Shown here piece after piece: positions 1-11,818 of a stretch of 20,690 nucleotides of DNA. The stretch's first letter is position 1. Every line of letters starts with the position of its first letter. The notes under the pieces are model-generated. The model made no database searches. It was not told the origin of the DNA and worked only from the letters and a program-made list of their open reading frames with translations. The stretch is taken from NCBI GenBank assembly GCA_001799475.1, contig MGTN01000164.1, positions 2,692 to 23,381 of the forward strand, given 5' to 3'. This DNA is from Desulfovibrionales bacterium GWA2_65_9. Its GTDB lineage: Bacteria > Desulfobacterota > Desulfovibrionia > Desulfovibrionales > Desulfovibrionaceae. The position numbers and the translations under genes were made by a program.

Positions 1-876
1 GGTGGCCCCGTCGCGCACGAAGATGACCGAGTTGGAGCTGACCCCGGCCTCGATGGACCAGGCGAAGATGAGGTCCTGCATCTCCTTGGGCGTAGGCTTG
101 CGTGCGGTGTAGGTCACGCCGTCCTTTTCCGCCGTGGCGGGCAGGAAGTCTGCGGCCTCGCGGATGCGGCTCTGGAACGAGGACTGGAGCACCAGCCCGC
201 CGTCGAACAGGCTCTTGATGTCCAGGAACGGGGAGCGGGCCAGCTCATCCAGACGCGCGATGCCGGGGATTTTCAGGATGCGCAGGTTCTTGCGGGCCTT
301 GAGGATGTCCACCACGCCGGGCTCGAACTCCGGCGCGGCCACGACCTCGAAATAGAAGGAGTTGATGAGCTCGGCGGCCTCTTTGTTCAGGGGGCGGTTG
401 ACCACCACGGCCCCGCCAAAGGCGGCGATGCGGTCGGACCAGAAGGCGCGGGAGACGGCCTCGGCCACGCCCAGGTCGGTCCAGGCCGCGCCGCAGGGGT
501 TGTTGTGCTTGAGGATCACGGCGGCCGGGCGGGCGCCCAGGTACTGCAGGATGTTCAGCGCGTTGTCCACGTCGGTCAGGTTGGTCTTGCCGGGGTGCTT
601 GCCGGCCTGGAGCATGTGCTCCTCGGTCAAGGCCGAGACCAGGCCCTGGCCTGGCCCGCGGAAGGCCACGCCGTCCAGGATCAGCTCGCCGCCGACCTGC
701 TCGTACAGGGCTGCGGGCTGGTCCGGGTTCTCGCCGTAGCGCAGGCCGCGCACTTCGCCGCCGATATTCCAGGTGCGCTTCTTGTAGACCAGCTCCTGGC
801 TGCCGATCTGCAGGCGCAGGTCGTCGGGGAAGTGGTCGCGCAACAGCGTGGTGTACATCTTTTTCAGTTCGCTCAT
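1..876 (-). CDS. purH: AICAR transformylase (PurH-type, stand-alone), N-terminal part, runs off left edge
   Basis: The frame starts at ATG 876 and stays open for 292 codons to base 1, so the C-terminus lies outside the window. It begins MSELKKMYTTLL and soon reaches RYGENPDQPAALY (family form RYGENPHQ), which opens the transformylase half of PurH. Further on, LKHNNPCGAAW carries the Lys-His pair and NPCG signature of the AICAR formyltransferase active site. The enzyme transfers a formyl group from 10-formyl-THF to AICAR, the penultimate step of cytoplasmic IMP synthesis. The roughly 200-residue MGS-like IMP cyclohydrolase domain that precedes this region in bifunctional PurH is absent, so cyclisation must be encoded elsewhere. 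AAGGA lies 7 bases before the ATG and supports this start. The function of the visible part is secure. Whether the missing C-terminus is normal cannot be seen. Confidence 0.9.
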   Translation of the reverse strand, partial: MSELKKMYTTLLRDHFPDDLRLQIGSQELVYKKRTWNIGGEVRGLRYGENPDQPAALYEQVGGELILDGVAFRGPGQGLVSALTEEHMLQAGKHPGKTNLTDVDNALNILQYLGARPAAVILKHNNPCGAAWTDLGVAEAVSRAFWSDRIAAFGGAVVVNRPLNKEAAELINSFYFEVVAAPEFEPGVVDILKARKNLRILKIPGIARLDELARSPFLDIKSLFDGGLVLQSSFQSRIREAADFLPATAEKDGVTYTARKPTPKEMQDLIFAWSIEAGVSSNSVIFVRDGAT

Positions 877-1039
877 GGCCGCATCCTTGTTGTATAAAGT
901 CCTGCGCGCGCTCACGCGTCCGGCGTTGTGCCAGGTTAGCACAGCCGCCCCCGGCGGGCAATGAGCCATTGGCGGGCGCCCGGAATTCTGGTAGCACCCC
1001 TGCACACGCCGCTCAAACGGCCCACGGAGGTCAACACGC

Positions 1040-1456
1040 ATGCCTGAGTCCTATCTGGAAAACGCCCTGGTCAAGCTTGCCCGGCAGATCGTCGCCTTTG
1101 ACGAGGCCTCGCTCATGGATCTGTGGGAGAAATACGCGGAGGTGGTGCGCCGGTTCGAGCCGACCAGACGCTGGGAAGAGGCCGCGCTGATCTTTGGCAT
1201 CATCCAGTCGGTGCGCATGAAGAACCAGCTCTTCAACTACAGCCTGTCGGCCTCGCGCGCCGGGGTGCCTGGGCCGGCCTTCAGCCCGGACATGCTGAAC
1301 CTGACCGTGCCGGAACCCCGGCCCAAGCCTGCCGCAGCAGGACCCGCGCCGGAGCCTGCTCCTGTCGCTGCAAAGGCTCCGGCCCGCGGCTCAGCGCGCC
1401 AGGGCAAGCCGAAGGCCGGAAAGCTCATCCCGCTGCGCCCCGATCTGGTGGACTAG
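1040..1456 (+). CDS. hypothetical protein, helical N-terminus and Pro/Ala-rich tail
   Basis: This is a 138-residue protein of no recognised family. Residues 1-75 look helical and amphipathic, beginning MPESYLENALVKLARQIV and containing LWEKYAEVVRRFEP and IFGIIQSVRMKNQLFNYSL. Residues 90-138 are low complexity, rich in Pro, Ala, Lys and Arg. There is no signal peptide or membrane segment, so it is probably cytoplasmic. CGGAGG sits about 10 bases before the ATG, a convincing ribosome binding site, and codon use is like that of its neighbours. It is transcribed divergently from the AICAR transformylase gene. Its last 66 bases overlap the 3' end of the opposite-strand lytic transglycosylase gene. 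It is probably a lineage-restricted conserved protein, and no function can be assigned. Confidence 0.75.
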   Translation: MPESYLENALVKLARQIVAFDEASLMDLWEKYAEVVRRFEPTRRWEEAALIFGIIQSVRMKNQLFNYSLSASRAGVPGPAFSPDMLNLTVPEPRPKPAAAGPAPEPAPVAAKAPARGSARQGKPKAGKLIPLRPDLVD

Positions 1457-2782
1457 GCCCTTGATGGCGTAGGCGAAGTAGCGCACCTTATCCACGAATT
1501 CCACGGCCTCGGCCCCCCGGCACAAGCCGTGATGGGTGTTCTTGGCCACGTCCAGGCTGGCCAGGGTGGGCAGCACCCGGCGCACGGCCGTCCATGCCGG
1601 CAGGCAGGCCCGCCCGTCCTGAACCCGTCCGTCCCGAGCGAGCCCGACCTGGGCCAGGCCGATGGCGTCCTCCACATGTCCCTGGCCGATGTTGAAGGCC
1701 GCCAGCCCAAAGAGCATGGCGTCCTCGCGGCCATAGCCCAGCTCGATGAAATGCGTGCGCAGCATGTCCAGGTAGCGCGCCCCGGCGGTGATGACCTCGG
1801 CGTCGTCGTTGGGATCCTGCACGCCCAGGCGCTCCATTGTGTCCCCGGTCATCTGCATGAGCCCGCGCACGCCCGTGGCGCTTACCGCGCCGGGGTTGAA
1901 GTGCGACTCCTGGTGGATCACCGCTGTCAGCAGGATGGGGTCCAGCCGCCACTTGCGCGAGGCCTTGGTGATGGTGCCCGCGTGCGGCGGCACATAGAGC
2001 GCCAGGGTGCGGCGCAGCATCTCCATCTCAAAGGGGTCCGGGTCCTCGGGCAGAAAGCCCATGGTGCGCTCGCGCAAGGCGGGCAGGGTGCCGTCCGCGG
2101 CCAGCTGGTTCCAGAAGCTGCGCATGGCCTTGTCCAGCTTGGGCACGTCGGTGCGCCAGACAAAGCGGTACCCGGCCTCGCGGCCCGTGGGCGCCACGTC
2201 GCGCACCTCCGGCAGGAAGGGCAGCAGCAGGTGCAGGGCGTCCAGCGGCAGGGCCGGAGCGAGCACCGGGTCCTGGGAGAAGGACGCGGCCACGCGCAAG
2301 AGCTCGTCCAGGGCGGGCCGGTTGGTTCCGGTGGGCAGAAAGCCCTCGGTCCAGTCCACGGTGTAGATGGGCTGGCGGTCGTATTCCGGGCCGTAGGCCA
2401 TGCGTGGCCTTGGGCCCGCGTCAGCGTCCTCTCTCCGGTCAGCCTCGCTTGGGGCCACGCCCAGAGCCAGGCCGATCTGGGCCTTGCCTTGCTCCACCAT
2501 CTCTAATACTTCTTCGGGGGTGCGGGTGAGCACGAGGCGCACCTCGACCCCGTAGATCTGGCGGAAACGTTCCAGCAGCTCCTGCTCGGGGCTGAAGCCG
2601 GAGGTTCCGGACATGCGCGCCTGGAGCGGGGCCGCAACTACCAGGACCCTGGGCAGAGGCACGGTCCGTATATAGTTGATGACGAGCCCGAACAGGGCGA
2701 GGGACAAGAGGCCCATGATGATGCGCTCGCGCCTGAATTGGCGCGCCCATCTGGGGGCTTTGTCCTGGGCAATTGTTGACAT
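1391..2782 (-). CDS. membrane-anchored lytic murein transglycosylase, MltF-like
   Basis: This 463-residue protein is expected to cleave the MurNAc-GlcNAc bond of peptidoglycan in the periplasm, forming 1,6-anhydro ends. A basic N-terminus (RWARQFRRER) is followed by one hydrophobic segment at about residues 21-38, a signal anchor without a lipobox. Residues 45-245 resemble the solute-binding-protein-like domain of MltF. Residues about 275-400 are an SLT domain: HQESHFNP holds the catalytic Glu292, VRGLMQMT follows, and AAFNIGQGHVEDA (361-373) matches the Ala-x-Asn-x-Gly motif. The length is close to E. coli MltF (about 518). AGAGGA 8 bases before the ATG supports the start. The gene diverges from purA across 86 bases. 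Its 3' end lies inside the end of the convergent 1040-1456 gene. Family assignment is firm; one-to-one orthology with MltF is less sure. Confidence 0.88.
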   Translation of the reverse strand: MSTIAQDKAPRWARQFRRERIIMGLLSLALFGLVINYIRTVPLPRVLVVAAPLQARMSGTSGFSPEQELLERFRQIYGVEVRLVLTRTPEEVLEMVEQGKAQIGLALGVAPSEADRREDADAGPRPRMAYGPEYDRQPIYTVDWTEGFLPTGTNRPALDELLRVAASFSQDPVLAPALPLDALHLLLPFLPEVRDVAPTGREAGYRFVWRTDVPKLDKAMRSFWNQLAADGTLPALRERTMGFLPEDPDPFEMEMLRRTLALYVPPHAGTITKASRKWRLDPILLTAVIHQESHFNPGAVSATGVRGLMQMTGDTMERLGVQDPNDDAEVITAGARYLDMLRTHFIELGYGREDAMLFGLAAFNIGQGHVEDAIGLAQVGLARDGRVQDGRACLPAWTAVRRVLPTLASLDVAKNTHHGLCRGAEAVEFVDKVRYFAYAIKGLVHQIGAQRDELSGLRLALAR

Positions 2783-2868
2783 GTGTTGATTCCTCTTTTA
2801 CGAAAATCATCCGCTTGCCGCAAAACAATCGTCTGCGTGGACCGGGCAAGTAGCCATAAGGAGCCTTC

Positions 2869-4149
<1,281 letters not shown>

Positions 4150-4189
4150 GTCTGGCACCAGGCAGGTCTGGCGCCAGGCCGGTCTGGCC
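4150..4189. repeat. 2.5 copies of a 16-bp tandem repeat after purA
   Basis: Directly after the purA stop codon two imperfect 16-base units follow each other (4150-4165 and 4166-4181, GTCTGGCRCCAGGCMG), then half a copy (GTCTGGCC). The second unit contains the perfect palindrome CTGGCGCCAG. The repeats lie in the convergent gap and could form alternative hairpins in either transcript, but no T-run follows, so a terminator call is not justified. Confidence 0.6.
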
Positions 4190-4226
4190 CGCCGTCGCCG
4201 CTGCCGGGGAGCTGTCGCGCGCGGCC

Positions 4227-4568
4227 CTACTGAACCCGGCCCAGGTGGGGCTTGATGCCCCAGCAGTCTGCCGGGATGGGCAGGCAGACGCTCTTCTCCG
4301 GGAGGTCCGCGCAGAGGATGAGCCCGCCCGTGGCCTCGTTCCAGAACACGTGGTCCAGGAACAGGGCCAGCGCGCGCGCGAGGGGCAGGTCCTCGGCCGC
4401 CATGCCGCTCAGGCGGCGCAGCACCAGGGCGGCGGCCTTGCGCACCAGCGCAAGCCCCGCTGCGGAAAGGGCGACGTCCTCATAGTCCAGTTCATGCAGG
4501 CTGTCCTGGGCCTGGCCCAGGGCCTCGAGCACCTGTTCGCGGACGGGTTGTCTTTGTGCTTCTGGCAT
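4227..4568 (-). CDS. hypothetical protein, likely sigma-54-transcribed
   Basis: The protein has 113 residues and no recognised family. It begins MPEAQRQPVREQVLEALGQA and is helical through about residue 75, with an acidic patch (HELDYEDVAL) and an Ala/Leu-rich helix (AAGLALVRKAAALVLRRL). It ends in a segment with LILCADLPEKSVCLPIPADCWGIKP, which contains three cysteines. There is no signal peptide or membrane helix. A longer frame reaches back to 4658, but the ATG at 4568 is preferred because AAGGAGG lies 5 bases upstream. A consensus sigma-54 promoter sits at 4616-4631, which also argues against the longer start since that start would lie upstream of the promoter. It converges on purA and diverges from malQ. 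Function is unknown; the promoter suggests activation by an enhancer-binding regulator. Confidence 0.75.
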   Translation of the reverse strand: MPEAQRQPVREQVLEALGQAQDSLHELDYEDVALSAAGLALVRKAAALVLRRLSGMAAEDLPLARALALFLDHVFWNEATGGLILCADLPEKSVCLPIPADCWGIKPHLGRVQ

Positions 4569-4615
4569 GTCGGCCTCCTTGTAAGTCTTGTGTCGGACTC
4601 CATGGGCGAAAATGT

Positions 4616-4631
4616 TGCACCTTGCGTGCCA
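4616..4631 (-). promoter_or_regulatory. sigma-54 (-24/-12) promoter
   Basis: Read on the minus strand the site is TGGCACGCAAGGTGCA. Against the consensus TGGCACG-N4-TTGCA it matches 11 of 12 fixed positions, including the essential GG and GC with correct spacing; only the first T of TTGCA is replaced, by G. The -12 GC lies about 48 bases before the ATG at 4568, giving a short leader that contains the AAGGAGG ribosome binding site. Confidence 0.7.
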
Positions 4632-4774
4632 GGGATTTTTTGCCCAGGGGGCGCGCACCCCTTCCGCTGAAGCCCGGTTGCGTGTAGCATGGGACCAAAC
4701 GGCGGCCCGCGCGCAACGGGGTGAATGCCAGGGCGCACAACAGGGCGCAGAACGGCAACGCCGGAGGAGGCTTC

Positions 4775-6328
4775 ATGCGGCGAACCAGCGGCGTGCTTCT
4801 GCACCTGACCTCTCTGCCCTCGCGCTTCGGCATCGGCGACATGGGCCCGGAGGCCCTGCGTTTTGCGGAGTTTCTGACCATGTCCGGGCAGAGCCGCTGG
4901 CAGATGCTGCCCATCACGCCCACGGCCACAAGCCTGGGCAACTCGCCGTACTCCAGCTTCTCGGCCTTTGCGGGCAACACCCTGTGCATCAGCCCGGAGG
5001 GCCTGTGCGACGACGGACTGTTGACGCGCCGGGAGCTCTCCGGCTTTGACCTGCCCGTGCACGACCGGGTGGATTTCCGGGCCGTGGAGCGCACCAAGGG
5101 CGCCATGCTGCGCCAGGTCTTTGAGCGCCGCTTGGCCGCAGGCGGCCTGGAGGACTACTCGGGCTTCGCGGAGTTCCGGGCGCACAACGGCTCCTGGCTG
5201 CCGGACTTTGCCCTGTTCATGGCGCTTAAGGACTACTTTGGCGGTTCGGCCTGGCCCAGTTGGCCCGAGGACATCCGCCTGCGCCGCCAGGAGGCCCTGC
5301 AAGGCTACGGCATCCTGCTGCACCGCGAGATCGTGTTCCAGGAGTTCTGCCAGTGGCTGTTCTTCCGCCAGTGGGGCCGGCTCAGGTGGGAGCTGTCGAA
5401 GCTCGACGTGGAGATTGTCGGCGACGTGCCCATCTACGTGACCCTTGATTCGGCCGATGTCTGGGCGGGCACGCATCTCTTCAAGCTGGACGAGGCCGGG
5501 CAGCCCCTGTTCGTGGCCGGGGTGCCGCCGGATTATTTCAGCAAGACCGGCCAGCGCTGGGGCAACCCGGTGTTCGACTGGGAGGCCTGCAGGGACGAGG
5601 GCTTCGCCTGGTGGATCAGGCGCATGCGCCACAACTTCGGCCTGTTCGACCTGGTGCGCCTGGACCACTTCCGGGGTTTCGCGGGGTACTGGGAGATTCC
5701 GGCCGAGGAAAAGACGGCCATCAACGGAGCCTGGGTTCCGGCCCTGGGCCGGGAGATGCTGACCGCGCTCCTTTTGGCCCACGGGCACCTGCCGCTCATC
5801 GCCGAGGATCTGGGCATCATCACCGACGATGTGGTGGCCCTGAAGGAGCATTTTGGCCTGCCGGGCATGAAGATCCTGCAGTTCGCCTTTGGCCCGCACA
5901 CACCCTACAGCCCGGACTCACCGCACAACCACGAGCAGAACTGCGTGGTCTACACCGGCACCCACGACAACAATACCACGCGCGGCTGGTTCGAGAGCGG
6001 CGAGGCCGGGCCGGGCATGCGCCGGGTGCTGGTGCGCTACCTGGGCCGCAAGATCACCGAGGACAGCGTGGGGCGCGAGTTCATCCGCCTGGCGCTGTCG
6101 AGCCCGGCCAGGGACGCCGTGATCCCGGCCCAGGATCTGCTCGACCTGGACGGGAGCCACCGCATGAACATCCCCGGCACCACCAAGGGCAACTGGGGCT
6201 GGCGGCTGCCCCAGGACCTGCTCTGCGTGTGCGGTGCCGGCCGGGCCCGGGCCGAGGGCCTGCGCGGTTTGTGCGAGTTGTACGGCCGCACGCCCCTGAC
6301 CAGCGGGAGCGACGGGGCCGCCGGGTAG
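4775..6328 (+). CDS. malQ: 4-alpha-glucanotransferase (amylomaltase), GH77
   Basis: MalQ moves alpha-1,4-glucan segments between maltodextrins and releases glucose, linking maltooligosaccharides to the glycogen pool in the cytoplasm. The 517-residue product starts MRRTSGVLLHLTSLPSRFGI, the usual GH77 opening. The catalytic set is complete: nucleophile Asp297 in VRLDHFRGF, acid/base Glu344 in IAEDLG, and Asp398 in TGTHDNNTTRGW. GGAGGAGG ends 4 bases before the ATG at 4775, so this start is preferred over an in-frame ATG at 4721 that adds a low-complexity leader. pgm, glgA and a glycogen-binding protein elsewhere in the window share the pathway. It reads toward groES and diverges from the sigma-54-linked small gene. 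Confidence 0.95.
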   Translation: MRRTSGVLLHLTSLPSRFGIGDMGPEALRFAEFLTMSGQSRWQMLPITPTATSLGNSPYSSFSAFAGNTLCISPEGLCDDGLLTRRELSGFDLPVHDRVDFRAVERTKGAMLRQVFERRLAAGGLEDYSGFAEFRAHNGSWLPDFALFMALKDYFGGSAWPSWPEDIRLRRQEALQGYGILLHREIVFQEFCQWLFFRQWGRLRWELSKLDVEIVGDVPIYVTLDSADVWAGTHLFKLDEAGQPLFVAGVPPDYFSKTGQRWGNPVFDWEACRDEGFAWWIRRMRHNFGLFDLVRLDHFRGFAGYWEIPAEEKTAINGAWVPALGREMLTALLLAHGHLPLIAEDLGIITDDVVALKEHFGLPGMKILQFAFGPHTPYSPDSPHNHEQNCVVYTGTHDNNTTRGWFESGEAGPGMRRVLVRYLGRKITEDSVGREFIRLALSSPARDAVIPAQDLLDLDGSHRMNIPGTTKGNWGWRLPQDLLCVCGAGRARAEGLRGLCELYGRTPLTSGSDGAAG

Positions 6329-6353
6329 AAGCGTTTTTTTCGCCGCCAGCGTG

Positions 6354-6381
6354 TTGACAGCGCGCCTGTGGTGTTTATCTT
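6354..6381 (+). promoter_or_regulatory. sigma-70-like promoter upstream of groES
   Basis: A perfect -35 box TTGACA (6354-6359) is followed after 16 bases by TATCTT (6376-6381), which matches four of six -10 positions. Transcription would begin near 6388, giving a leader of about 115 bases before groES. CCCCAT at 6382-6387 recalls a heat-shock -10, but its distance from the -35 (22 bases) is too long. No CIRCE inverted repeat (TTAGCACTC-N9-GAGTGCTAA) is seen in 6329-6504. Confidence 0.55.
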
Positions 6382-6395
6382 CCCCATGCCTGAAT

Positions 6396-6424
6396 CGCCC
6401 CGCGGCACGTGCGGGGCGCTTTTT
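6396..6424 (+). terminator. terminator-like hairpin between malQ and groES
   Basis: CGCCCCGC (6396-6403) pairs perfectly with GCGGGGCG (6411-6418) around a 7-base loop, and C plus five T's follow. The form is that of an intrinsic terminator. It lies 68 bases after the malQ stop and also about 8 bases after the predicted groES start point. It could end malQ transcripts, cap or stabilise the groESL messenger, or attenuate it. Confidence 0.65.
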
Positions 6425-6504
6425 AGTCAACAGGCGTCCGTCCGCCGATTTTGGCCGCACGCTGACGCACAACACCAATCATACCCCTGTGGAGGATCGA
6501 AGCG

Positions 6505-6795
6505 ATGAAGTTGAAGCCCCTCAATGACCGTGTTCTGGTGAAACGCCTGGAGTCCGAAGAAGTGACCGCCGGCGGCATCATCATCCCCGACAGCGCCAAA
6601 GAGAAGCCCCAGCGCGGCAAGGTCATCGCCGCCGGCCCCGGCAAGCTCGACGACAAGGGCTCGCTTGTGAAGATGGCCGTGAAGGCTGGCGACATGGTGC
6701 TGTTCACCAAGTACGCGGGCACGGAGATCAAGATCGACGGCGACGAGCACCTGGTGCTGCGCGAGGAAGACATCCTCGCCATCGTCGAGAAATAG
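6505..6795 (+). CDS. groES: co-chaperonin GroES (Cpn10)
   Basis: GroES forms the heptameric lid of the GroEL folding chamber in the cytoplasm. The 96-residue product is of normal length and shows the family hallmarks: KPLNDRVLVKRLE at the N-terminus, the mobile loop EVTAGGIIIPDSAKEKPQRG that docks onto GroEL (GGIIIP contains the hydrophobic tripeptide), GKVIAAGPG, and VLFTKYAGTEIKIDG. GGAGG lies about 10 bases before the ATG. It is followed by groEL after 116 bases, the usual bicistronic order. A candidate promoter and a stem-loop precede it. Confidence 0.98.
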   Translation: MKLKPLNDRVLVKRLESEEVTAGGIIIPDSAKEKPQRGKVIAAGPGKLDDKGSLVKMAVKAGDMVLFTKYAGTEIKIDGDEHLVLREEDILAIVEK

Positions 6796-6821
6796 ACCCT
6801 TCGGGGACCCTTCGGGTCTTT
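6794..6821 (+). other. intercistronic hairpins between groES and groEL
   Basis: Immediately after the groES stop, the element ACCCTTCGGG occurs twice in tandem. GACCC-TTC-GGGTC (6806-6818) can form a small hairpin followed by three T's. An alternative AGACCC/GGGTCT stem (6794-6799 with 6814-6819) encloses the first copy. The structures are weak as terminators. They could be processing or stability elements that set the groES:groEL ratio; that role is inferred. Confidence 0.4.
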
Positions 6822-6911
6822 CAGGGGTCGGACTGCTGGTCTCATGAGGGCGCAGGCCCACAGACGGACACAAAACGCCGCAAGGCATAAAATTTCTGCA
6901 AGGAGTCTGAC

Positions 6912-8564
<1,653 letters not shown>

Positions 8565-8608
8565 CCTCCGCAAGCCCAAAGCTAAAGTCAGTCCAAGCTT
8601 GAGATCAG

Positions 8609-8641
8609 AGGCCGGGGTCCGCAAGGGCTCCGGCCTTTTTT
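8609..8641 (+). terminator. intrinsic terminator of groESL
   Basis: AGGCCGGGGTCC (8609-8620) pairs along 12 positions (two G-T wobbles) with GGGCTCCGGCCT (8625-8636) around a stable GCAA tetraloop. A run of six T's (8636-8641) follows. It is placed 45 bases after the groEL stop and separates groESL from the downstream kinase gene. Confidence 0.9.
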
Positions 8642-8760
8642 GCGGCCCCGCTTTACATCCAGGGCAAAAAAGATCAAGAGTGGAACAGCCTTGCCCCCCG
8701 GTCGGTTCGATGTCTTGCCCTTCCTGGCGGGCGGCCACACATTTTCCGAGGCGCAGCCAT

Positions 8761-10647
<1,887 letters not shown>

Positions 10648-10689
10648 GCCAAAGGGCCGAGCCGTTGCGGCGTGGCCTGTGGCGTGGCG

Positions 10690-11562
10690 TTAGAGGTCGA
10701 GCTGGATCTCCACGGCCTTGCCGTTGGCGCGTGGGTTCTCGCGCAGATAGGCCTGGGGATCGCCATAGATGTACTGGCTGGCGGCAGAGGCCAGGCGCTG
10801 GCCCTCCTGGTTGGTGGGGTTCAGCTTGAGCACCTCCTGGGCATTGACCAGGGTCTCCTCCCAGCTGCGGCGCTCCAGGGCGCCCTTGGCCAGGCGCAGG
10901 TTCAACGCCTCGATGGGGCCGAAGCGCCGCAGGGCCGCCTTCAGAACCTCCTCGGCCTTGTCGGCTTCGCCCAGGGCGTCGTAGCATTGGGCCAGGGCAG
11001 GGTAGGCGCGCAGCTCGCCGGGAGTCACCTCAATATTCTTTTGCAGGTATTCCACGGCCTCGGCCAAGAGGCCGGCCAGCAGAAAGCGGTTGCCGATGTC
11101 CGCAAAAAGCCCCGGCTCGTCGCCGCACAACTCCACCGCGCGGCGGAAATGCTTGCGCGCCTCCAGGGGCTGGTTCTGGTCCAGTCCGGTCTGGCCAGCC
11201 AGAATCGCTTCATCAAGCTCCGCCAGCTGCTTGCGGCGCTCCTCCTTCTTGGCCCGGCCGAGCACGGTCTCCAGGGCATTAGCCACGCGGTTGATGGTGG
11301 CCGAAAGCTCGCGCTCCTTGCCTTTTTTGTGGGCCAGCCCGGCCGGGAAGGCGGCCTTGAGCGCCTCCTGCTCCATGACCAGGCGCACGGCCTCCTCCAT
11401 GAGGATGTCGATCTCGATGCGCTCGCGGCCGAAGATCTGCCCGGAGGCGAGGAGCTCCAGCGCCAGGCCCAGGGACTTGAGGCTCTTCAGGAGATCCTTG
11501 CGCTGCAGGAAGAATTTGGAGCGGGCGATATGCTCCCGCACGTTTTTGGGGCTGGTGTCCAT
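10690..11562 (-). CDS. TPR-repeat protein
   Basis: This is a 290-residue soluble protein starting MDTSPKNVREHIARSKFFLQ. The N-terminal half is helical and charged (for example GRAKKEERRKQLAELDEAI). From about residue 125 on, tetratricopeptide-like helix pairs follow, including GLFADIGNRFLLAGLLAEAV, ALAQCYDALGEADKAEEVLK and EETLVNAQEVLKLNPTNQEG. TPR arrays mediate protein-protein contacts; the partner is unknown. ATG 11562 is preferred over a longer frame that would run into the divergent cNMP gene, since GAGGAG lies 4 bases upstream. It converges on the hybrid kinase (42-base gap) and diverges from the cNMP-binding gene, and a sigma-70-like promoter is visible at 11641-11669. No signal peptide is seen, so it is probably cytoplasmic. 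Confidence 0.82.
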   Translation of the reverse strand: MDTSPKNVREHIARSKFFLQRKDLLKSLKSLGLALELLASGQIFGRERIEIDILMEEAVRLVMEQEALKAAFPAGLAHKKGKERELSATINRVANALETVLGRAKKEERRKQLAELDEAILAGQTGLDQNQPLEARKHFRRAVELCGDEPGLFADIGNRFLLAGLLAEAVEYLQKNIEVTPGELRAYPALAQCYDALGEADKAEEVLKAALRRFGPIEALNLRLAKGALERRSWEETLVNAQEVLKLNPTNQEGQRLASAASQYIYGDPQAYLRENPRANGKAVEIQLDL

Positions 11563-11640
11563 GCGCTCCTCTTCGGTTGTCCTGACTGTGCGCGTCGATG
11601 CTCCGGCGCGGCGGGGAGTTGCGGGGGTGACCCACGCCCT

Positions 11641-11669
11641 ACGATACCCCAGCAAATGCGCATGATCAA
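11641..11669 (-). promoter_or_regulatory. sigma-70-like promoter of the TPR gene
   Basis: On the minus strand TTGATC (11664-11669; four of six -35 positions) is separated by 17 bases from TATCGT (11641-11646; four of six -10 positions). The start point would be near 11634, about 72 bases before the ATG at 11562. Confidence 0.4.
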
Positions 11670-11681
11670 GGGCGACGGGCC

Positions 11682-11709
11682 AACGATGACAGACTAACGA
11701 CGACAGACC
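11682..11709. repeat. two tandem 14-bp repeats in a divergent intergenic region
   Basis: AACGATGACAGACT is followed at once by AACGACGACAGACC (12 of 14 bases alike), then by AACG. The repeat lies upstream of both the TPR gene and the cNMP-binding gene. It may be a direct-repeat operator or simple slippage; nothing distinguishes these. Confidence 0.4.
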
Positions 11710-11818
11710 AACGCCGTTGGACCAGAAGTGGACAAAACCTGCCGCACAGCGCCCTGTTCTCTTGCCCGAAGCAAAATATTCAGGCATCTTGCGCACAAGA
11801 ACCTTGGACGAGGTGGCT

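Noticed and set aside
4409..5899. 496-codon minus-strand frame opposite malQ
   Set aside because: It overlaps both malQ catalytic motifs and the small minus-strand gene in another frame, and its product is compositionally biased.
6331..6340. T-run directly after malQ as a terminator
   Set aside because: Seven T's follow GCG but no stable stem precedes them; the hairpin at 6396-6424 is the better candidate.
6382..6387. CCCCAT as a sigma-32 -10 element for groES
   Set aside because: No matching -35 lies at the 13-17 base distance expected; the nearest TTGACA is 22 bases away.
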